A stretch of 10,974 nucleotides of DNA from Mageeibacillus sp. UBA3708 (lineage in GTDB: Bacteria; Bacillota; Clostridia; Saccharofermentanales; Saccharofermentanaceae). How positions within the stretch are numbered: the stretch's first letter is position 1; each line of letters starts with the position of its first letter. Both the position numbers and the translations under genes were made by a program. Below, piece by piece: positions 8,429 through 10,974 of this stretch. Where the stretch lies: assembly GCA_002371375.1 (NCBI GenBank), contig DFIB01000042.1:1-10974 (forward strand), written 5' to 3'. The notes below the pieces were generated by a model. It saw only the letters and a list, made by a program, of their open reading frames with translations. It was not told the DNA's origin and searched no databases.

Positions 8429-9684
8429 GCAGAAGCTGGCAAAATTGCCGTAAAAGTTATCTTTTTGGCGGCTTTTTTGGTTGCGGTTATCCTCCCGCCG
8501 TGCGCCTCAGTTATGGCTCCGGCGATCGATAGCCCGATGCCGTGCCCGCCCGTCTCCGAGTTCCTGGACCGGTCTGTCCTGTAGAATCTGTCGAACAGAT
8601 GCCTCATATCTTCTTCAGACATATCTTCCTTCGTATCGTTGGTTACCGTCATCACGGCTCCCTTGCTGCTCCGGGTGAGTCCGACGGAGATAAGCCCGCC
8701 CTCGAGACAGTATTTGACGGCGTTATCGAGAAGTATGTTGATAAGCCCCTCAACCGCCTTCCTGTCAGCCTTTATATGAACATTGCCGTCGATCGACGAC
8801 TGATATTCCACTCCGCGCGTCACTGCCCTTGCCTTGTACGATTCCGCCTGTTCCCCGAGCACGGAAGACAGATCGATGTCAGTCATGGTAAGCGTGGAAG
8901 AGCCCTCCTCCATCTTCGATAACAGGATCAGATCATTCGTCAGTTCGGTCAGCCTCTTTGTCTGCTTCCTGATGTCGGCGACCCACTCATTATCATCACC
9001 TATATCCATCGACAGGACGTCTGCATCGGCATTGATTATCGCCAGAGGAGTCTTGATCTCATGACCTGCGTCGGTAATGAACCTCTTCTGCTTCTCATAG
9101 CTCTCCGCCACCGGCTTGATCGCATTGTTTGCCACAAAGATGATTATAAGACTTACCAGAACCATAGCTCCGGCGGATATGATCACGCTTATCAGCAGGA
9201 AGCTCCTGAAGTTACCGAGGCTCCTGCCGCAGTCATAGAAGATTATAAGGCTGGTCTGATCTGCCGGATCCTGTCTGGAGTAGTACCTGTAATCACCGAT
9301 AAATCCTCTCTCCCTGCCGGAGCTGTTCGCCTTGCCGGCATACTCCTCCGCAGTTGCCTTATCCACAGCAGAGATCCTGTCCGTAGTCGTCGCTAAGATA
9401 TTGCCCGACTGGTCGGTCCTGACGCTGAAATAGCGTGATTCAAAGGCAATCTCGGGCGAATTGATACGTCCGCCTCCTCCGGGCATTCTCCTCTCAAAAG
9501 GATCATGCATCATGTGTTCGGGAAATACTCCGCCGTTGTCCATGAGGATGTTAAGCACATTATCACTGTCCTTGACAACCTCAAGATAATTGAACAGATT
9601 GATTCCTCCGATTATCAGGAACAGTACCACAAACACGGACAATATGGCGGACAGGATAAATCTCTTGCGCAGTCTCTTTATCAT
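8425..9684 (-). CDS. Two-component sensor histidine kinase (membrane-bound)
   Basis: This 419-residue kinase has a first membrane segment at about residues 10-31, an extracellular sensor region of about 130 residues (32-160) and a second membrane segment at about 162-184. The H-box FITDAGHEIKTPLAII (202-217) carries phospho-acceptor H208. The ATP-binding domain shows the N-box LLDNAVKYC (318-326), FDRFYRTDRSRN (364-375) and the G-box GGHGIGLS (379-386). The classical DxGxG of the G1 box is replaced by NDTKEDMSEEDM, a variation seen in this Firmicute subfamily. The sensor domain has a PGGGGR stretch near 68-73 and is not one I recognise, so the signal is unknown. The start overlaps the regulator's stop by 4 bases (9681-9684), with GGAG upstream. 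The stop lies inside the rpmH promoter and no terminator is visible, so read-through into rpmH is possible. Confidence 0.95.
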   Translation of the reverse strand: MIKRLRKRFILSAILSVFVVLFLIIGGINLFNYLEVVKDSDNVLNILMDNGGVFPEHMMHDPFERRMPGGGGRINSPEIAFESRYFSVRTDQSGNILATTTDRISAVDKATAEEYAGKANSSGRERGFIGDYRYYSRQDPADQTSLIIFYDCGRSLGNFRSFLLISVIISAGAMVLVSLIIIFVANNAIKPVAESYEKQKRFITDAGHEIKTPLAIINADADVLSMDIGDDNEWVADIRKQTKRLTELTNDLILLSKMEEGSSTLTMTDIDLSSVLGEQAESYKARAVTRGVEYQSSIDGNVHIKADRKAVEGLINILLDNAVKYCLEGGLISVGLTRSSKGAVMTVTNDTKEDMSEEDMRHLFDRFYRTDRSRNSETGGHGIGLSIAGAITEAHGGRITATKKAAKKITFTAILPASA

Positions 9685-10355
9685 TCTTCAATCTCCAGCG
9701 AGTAGCCCGCATTGCGCGTTGCTTTGATCTTCACATTAGCTTTGATCTGAGCAAGCTTCTTCCTGAGGTATGACAGGTTCGTCCACACGACGCTAATATC
9801 CGCCTCGGAATCAAGCCCCCACACCTTGTCCATGAACCGGTCAGTGGAGATCAGGCCCCCCGGGTTTGCCATAAGGTATTCCATCATCTGGAATTCCTTG
9901 GCCGCCAGCTTAACGGACCCGCTTGCGGTCGACAGTTCGAAGTTCGCCCTGTTGAGCGAGACATTGCCGTACTTGAGCGTGTTATCCGCGGCAGGCGTCA
10001 CGCTCCTCGTTATGGCGCGTAACCTCGCCAGCAACTCCCTACTCTCGAAAGGCTTAGTCAGGTAGTCATTCGCACCCAGATCCAGCCCTTCCACTTTATC
10101 ATCTATCTGGGATTTTGCAGTCAGCATCATAACCGGCAGCGACATTCCCTTTGCCCTCACCTGCCTCAGCACCTCAAAGCCGTCCATCAGGGGCATCATT
10201 ACATCCAGCACTGCGCAGTCATAATCACCGGTGAGTATATAGCTTAAAGCCTCTTCACCGTCATAGACAGCATCGACCGAATAGTTATTCTTAGTAAGTA
10301 TCGCAACGAGTGCCCTCGACATGGACTTCTCGTCCTCAGCAAGCAATATACGCAT
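9681..10355 (-). CDS. OmpR/PhoB-family DNA-binding response regulator
   Basis: This is the cognate partner of the kinase downstream. The receiver domain (about 1-115) has the acidic pocket E7-D8-E9, phospho-acceptor D51 in VLDVMMP, T79 and K101 in LTKPF. The C-terminal winged-helix DNA-binding domain (about 125-224) has LAAKEFQMMEYLMANPG and the closing RNAGYSLEIEE typical of the OmpR/PhoB class. The frame can start at GTG (10361) or ATG (10355). I chose ATG, giving 224 residues, because GAGGTGATC lies directly before it and matches nine bases of the usual 16S anti-Shine-Dalgarno complement, with GAGG 5 bases from the ATG. The GTG would sit inside that site. Target genes are not evident; the dyads at 10372-10391 and 10437-10466 are candidates for autoregulation. 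Confidence 0.96.
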   Translation of the reverse strand: MRILLAEDEKSMSRALVAILTKNNYSVDAVYDGEEALSYILTGDYDCAVLDVMMPLMDGFEVLRQVRAKGMSLPVMMLTAKSQIDDKVEGLDLGANDYLTKPFESRELLARLRAITRSVTPAADNTLKYGNVSLNRANFELSTASGSVKLAAKEFQMMEYLMANPGGLISTDRFMDKVWGLDSEADISVVWTNLSYLRKKLAQIKANVKIKATRNAGYSLEIEE

Positions 10356-10364
10356 GATCACCTC
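10356..10364 (-). promoter_or_regulatory. Extended ribosome binding site of the response regulator
   Basis: GAGGTGATC on the minus strand matches nine consecutive bases of the complement of the usual 16S rRNA 3' end and ends immediately before the ATG at 10355. It argues against the GTG at 10361, which would lie within it. Confidence 0.75.
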
Positions 10365-10371
10365 ATCGAAA

Positions 10372-10391
10372 AGATAATATATACATTATCT
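10372..10391. promoter_or_regulatory. 7-bp inverted repeat, candidate operator near the regulator promoter
   Basis: AGATAAT (10372-10378) and ATTATCT (10385-10391) are perfect inverted arms with a 6-base spacer, only 17 bases upstream of the regulator's ATG. The right arm contains a GATAAT on the minus strand that could serve as a -10 box, but there is no good -35 at 17 bases (TGTCAA). The position suits an operator or a start-site element. OmpR-family proteins more often bind direct repeats, so this is only a candidate. Confidence 0.35.
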
Positions 10392-10436
10392 CACGCCGCG
10401 GGGGATTTTGACAGATAACGTTGCGTGGGATCTGTG

Positions 10437-10466
10437 AGTTGATGTTACAGCAGTTAAGGATCAACT
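10437..10466. repeat. 7-bp inverted repeat with 16-base spacer
   Basis: AGTTGAT (10437-10443) and ATCAACT (10460-10466) are perfect reverse complements. The arms are about 23 bases apart centre to centre, roughly two helical turns. It lies upstream of the likely regulator promoter and could be a regulator binding site or part of the neighbouring repeat structure. Confidence 0.3.
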
Positions 10467-10500
10467 TGTTCCGCGATGATCCTGAATGTACCCGAAAACC

Positions 10501-10553
10501 ATGTACCCGTAAATCCGCACGGGAAGCCAGTTTGTGCAGAAAAACGGGTACAT
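10501..10553. repeat. Repeat unit 1 with 10-bp inverted ends
   Basis: ATGTACCCGT (10501-10510) pairs perfectly with ACGGGTACAT (10544-10553). Inside, GCAC (10517-10520) can pair with GTGC (10534-10537), giving a nested stem. The unit has no T-run after it and is not a typical terminator. Confidence 0.75.
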
Positions 10554-10562
10554 CCGGTGGTA

Positions 10563-10614
10563 ATGTACCCGTAAATCCGAACGGAAAGCCGGCCGGTGCA
10601 GCAAAACGGGTACA
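10563..10614. repeat. Repeat unit 2 with 9-bp inverted ends
   Basis: TGTACCCGT (10564-10572) pairs with ACGGGTACA (10606-10614). The outer arms are conserved with unit 1 while the interior differs at several places. Several differences fall in the loop-proximal part (unit 1 AGTTTG, unit 2 GGCCGG), which suggests the ends are what is maintained. Confidence 0.75.
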
Positions 10615-10829
10615 AGACAAGAGCCGGCAGCTCGGGTGATGTACAGGTGCTGTGAACGGACGGTCGGCCGCCGGGAAGAACGGCTAACTGTGCAAACCCG
10701 GAACCGCAGCGGGTAAGTGGTCAAGTCAGGGTTATCTTGTTCATGTCTATATATTTTCCGTAATTCCCTATTATCTTTAAATATCAGCCAAGATTCTCAT
10801 TTCAATAGGAAAGTTTTTGTTTGTCGCGG

Positions 10830-10858
10830 AATCCCGTGGGATTGTTCCCAAAGGAACA
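10830..10858. other. Two adjacent short hairpins
   Basis: AATCCC-GT-GGGATT (10830-10843) is followed directly by TGTTCC-CAAA-GGAACA (10843-10858), sharing one base. Both are perfect inverted repeats. The second uses the same TGTTCC/GGAACA words that recur at 10917-10922, 10939-10944 and 10969-10974, which ties it to the repeat family at the right edge. There is no T-run directly after it in either direction. Confidence 0.5.
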
Positions 10859-10935
10859 GCACGATGTCGTTAAGTTAAGGAAAAGTTGATTTAATTGGCT
10901 GCGTACGCAGTAACTCTGTTCCGGTTTTTTTTTTT
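10853..10935 (+). terminator. Terminator-like stem before an 11-T tract (plus strand)
   Basis: On the plus strand GGAACAG (10853-10859) is complementary to CTGTTCC (10916-10922), which is followed by GG and then eleven T (10925-10935). The loop of 56 bases contains the palindrome CTGCGTACGCAG (10899-10910). The left arm can instead pair with TGTTCC at 10843-10848, so two structures would compete. The geometry resembles an attenuator, but the arms are short, the loop is long and no regulated gene is visible in the window. It could equally be an accident of the repeat family. Confidence 0.3.
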
Positions 10936-10974
10936 ACAGGAACATTTACTCTGCGTGCGCAGTAATTCTGTTCC
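10899..10974. repeat. Pair of 24-base palindrome-bearing repeats at the right edge
   Basis: Two copies, at 10899-10922 and 10951-10974, are 52 bases apart and agree at 22 of 24 positions. Each begins with a CTGCGTRCGCAG palindrome-like core and ends TGTTCC. The second copy also sits in a larger dyad: GGAACA at 10939-10944 pairs with TGTTCC at 10969-10974 around the core. The array may continue beyond the window. It resembles a dispersed intergenic repeat or paired protein-binding sites; I do not recognise the family. Confidence 0.65.

Larger units (their letters stand above)
10486..10716. repeat. Decaying tandem array of ~62-base dyad repeats (GTACCCG...CGGGTAC)
   Basis: Two well-preserved copies start at 10501 and 10563, 62 bases apart. 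About 45 of their first 52 positions agree, including ATGTACCCGTAAATCCG with one change, the GTGCAG core and AAAACGGGTAC. A truncated copy (ATGTACCCGAAAACC, 10486-10500) lies just before them. A degraded copy begins ATGTAC at 10639, keeps GAACGGA and CGGCCG in order, and may run to about 10716. Each good copy has inverted ends, so this looks like a mobile or dispersed palindromic element, or an array of structured RNA or protein-binding sites. The function is unknown. Confidence 0.75.
10356..10974. other. Repeat-rich gene-free region upstream of the two-component system
   Basis: No credible gene lies in these ~620 bases. Reading frames of up to 87 codons cross the repeats, but the 62-base repeat period is not a multiple of three, and the translations resemble no family and share no consistent frame. 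The contents are: two dyads near the regulator start, an array of GTACCCG-bounded repeats (10486-10716), an A+T-rich stretch (about 10733-10800), two adjacent hairpins (10830-10858), and palindromic repeats with an 11-T tract (10899-10974). I find no cluster of DnaA boxes (TTATCCACA or near matches), so I do not call an origin. Confidence 0.7.

Noticed and set aside
8438..8449. GGCAA-AA-TTGCC as a terminator for the kinase gene
   Set aside because: It lies within the coding end of the kinase, the loop is too tight and no T-run follows on the minus strand.
10408..10413. Plus-strand TTGACA as a -35 box
   Set aside because: The sequence 17 bases downstream (TCTGTG) is not a -10 box and no plus-strand gene follows within the window.
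10486..10716. CRISPR array
   Set aside because: Only two good copies exist, the repeated part is about 52 bases with inverted ends, and the intervals of about 10 bases are too short to be spacers. No cas genes are present.
10461..10724. 87-codon minus-strand and 72-85-codon frames across the repeat array
   Set aside because: They are openings through non-coding repeats. The 62-base period breaks any shared frame, the translations match no family, and no ribosome site supports them.
10356..10974. Replication origin next to rpmH
   Set aside because: No cluster of TTATCCACA-like DnaA boxes, no dnaA or dnaN, and only a modest A+T-rich stretch (about 10733-10800).

Overview
The window looks like part of a chromosome from a Gram-positive anaerobe of class Clostridia, with roughly balanced base composition. 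The evidence is the order rpmH-rnpA-yidD-yidC-jag-mnmE-mnmG-rsmG on one strand, a short YidC without the large N-terminal periplasmic domain of Gram-negative homologues, and clostridial-type L34, Jag and MnmE/MnmG proteins. I cannot place it below class from sequence alone. All ten recognised genes lie on the minus strand, so transcription runs from high to low coordinates. No gene is cut by either edge.

From right to left: 10356-10974 is a gene-free stretch of about 620 bases, rich in repeats and dyad symmetry. Next is an OmpR-type response regulator and its membrane histidine kinase (10355-8425), which overlap by 4 bases. A promoter with both boxes at full consensus and 17-base spacing (8400-8428) follows, overlapping the kinase stop codon. 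It should drive eight to nine tightly packed genes: L34 (rpmH), the RNase P protein (rnpA), YidD, YidC, Jag/KhpB, MnmE, MnmG, RsmG and a MATE transporter joined to rsmG by an ATGA overlap. The last 196 bases (1-196) show no gene.

The core operon groups ribosome and tRNA functions (L34, RNase P, the MnmE-MnmG wobble-uridine pathway, 16S m7G527 methylation) with membrane protein insertion (YidC, YidD) and the RNA-binding protein Jag. This is the classical origin-proximal cluster. However, dnaA/oriC is not seen upstream, where the two-component system sits, and parA/parB are not seen downstream, where the MATE gene sits.

No new enzymatic or defence system is visible. The parts least explained are the intergenic repeats on the right: a decaying array of units of about 62 bases with GTACCCG/CGGGTAC inverted ends, and a second family of CTGCGTRCGCAG-type palindromes next to an 11-T tract with competing hairpins. 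The coding region is conventional; its main oddities are an N-terminally extended RsmG, a TTG start for rnpA and the unusual flanking genes.
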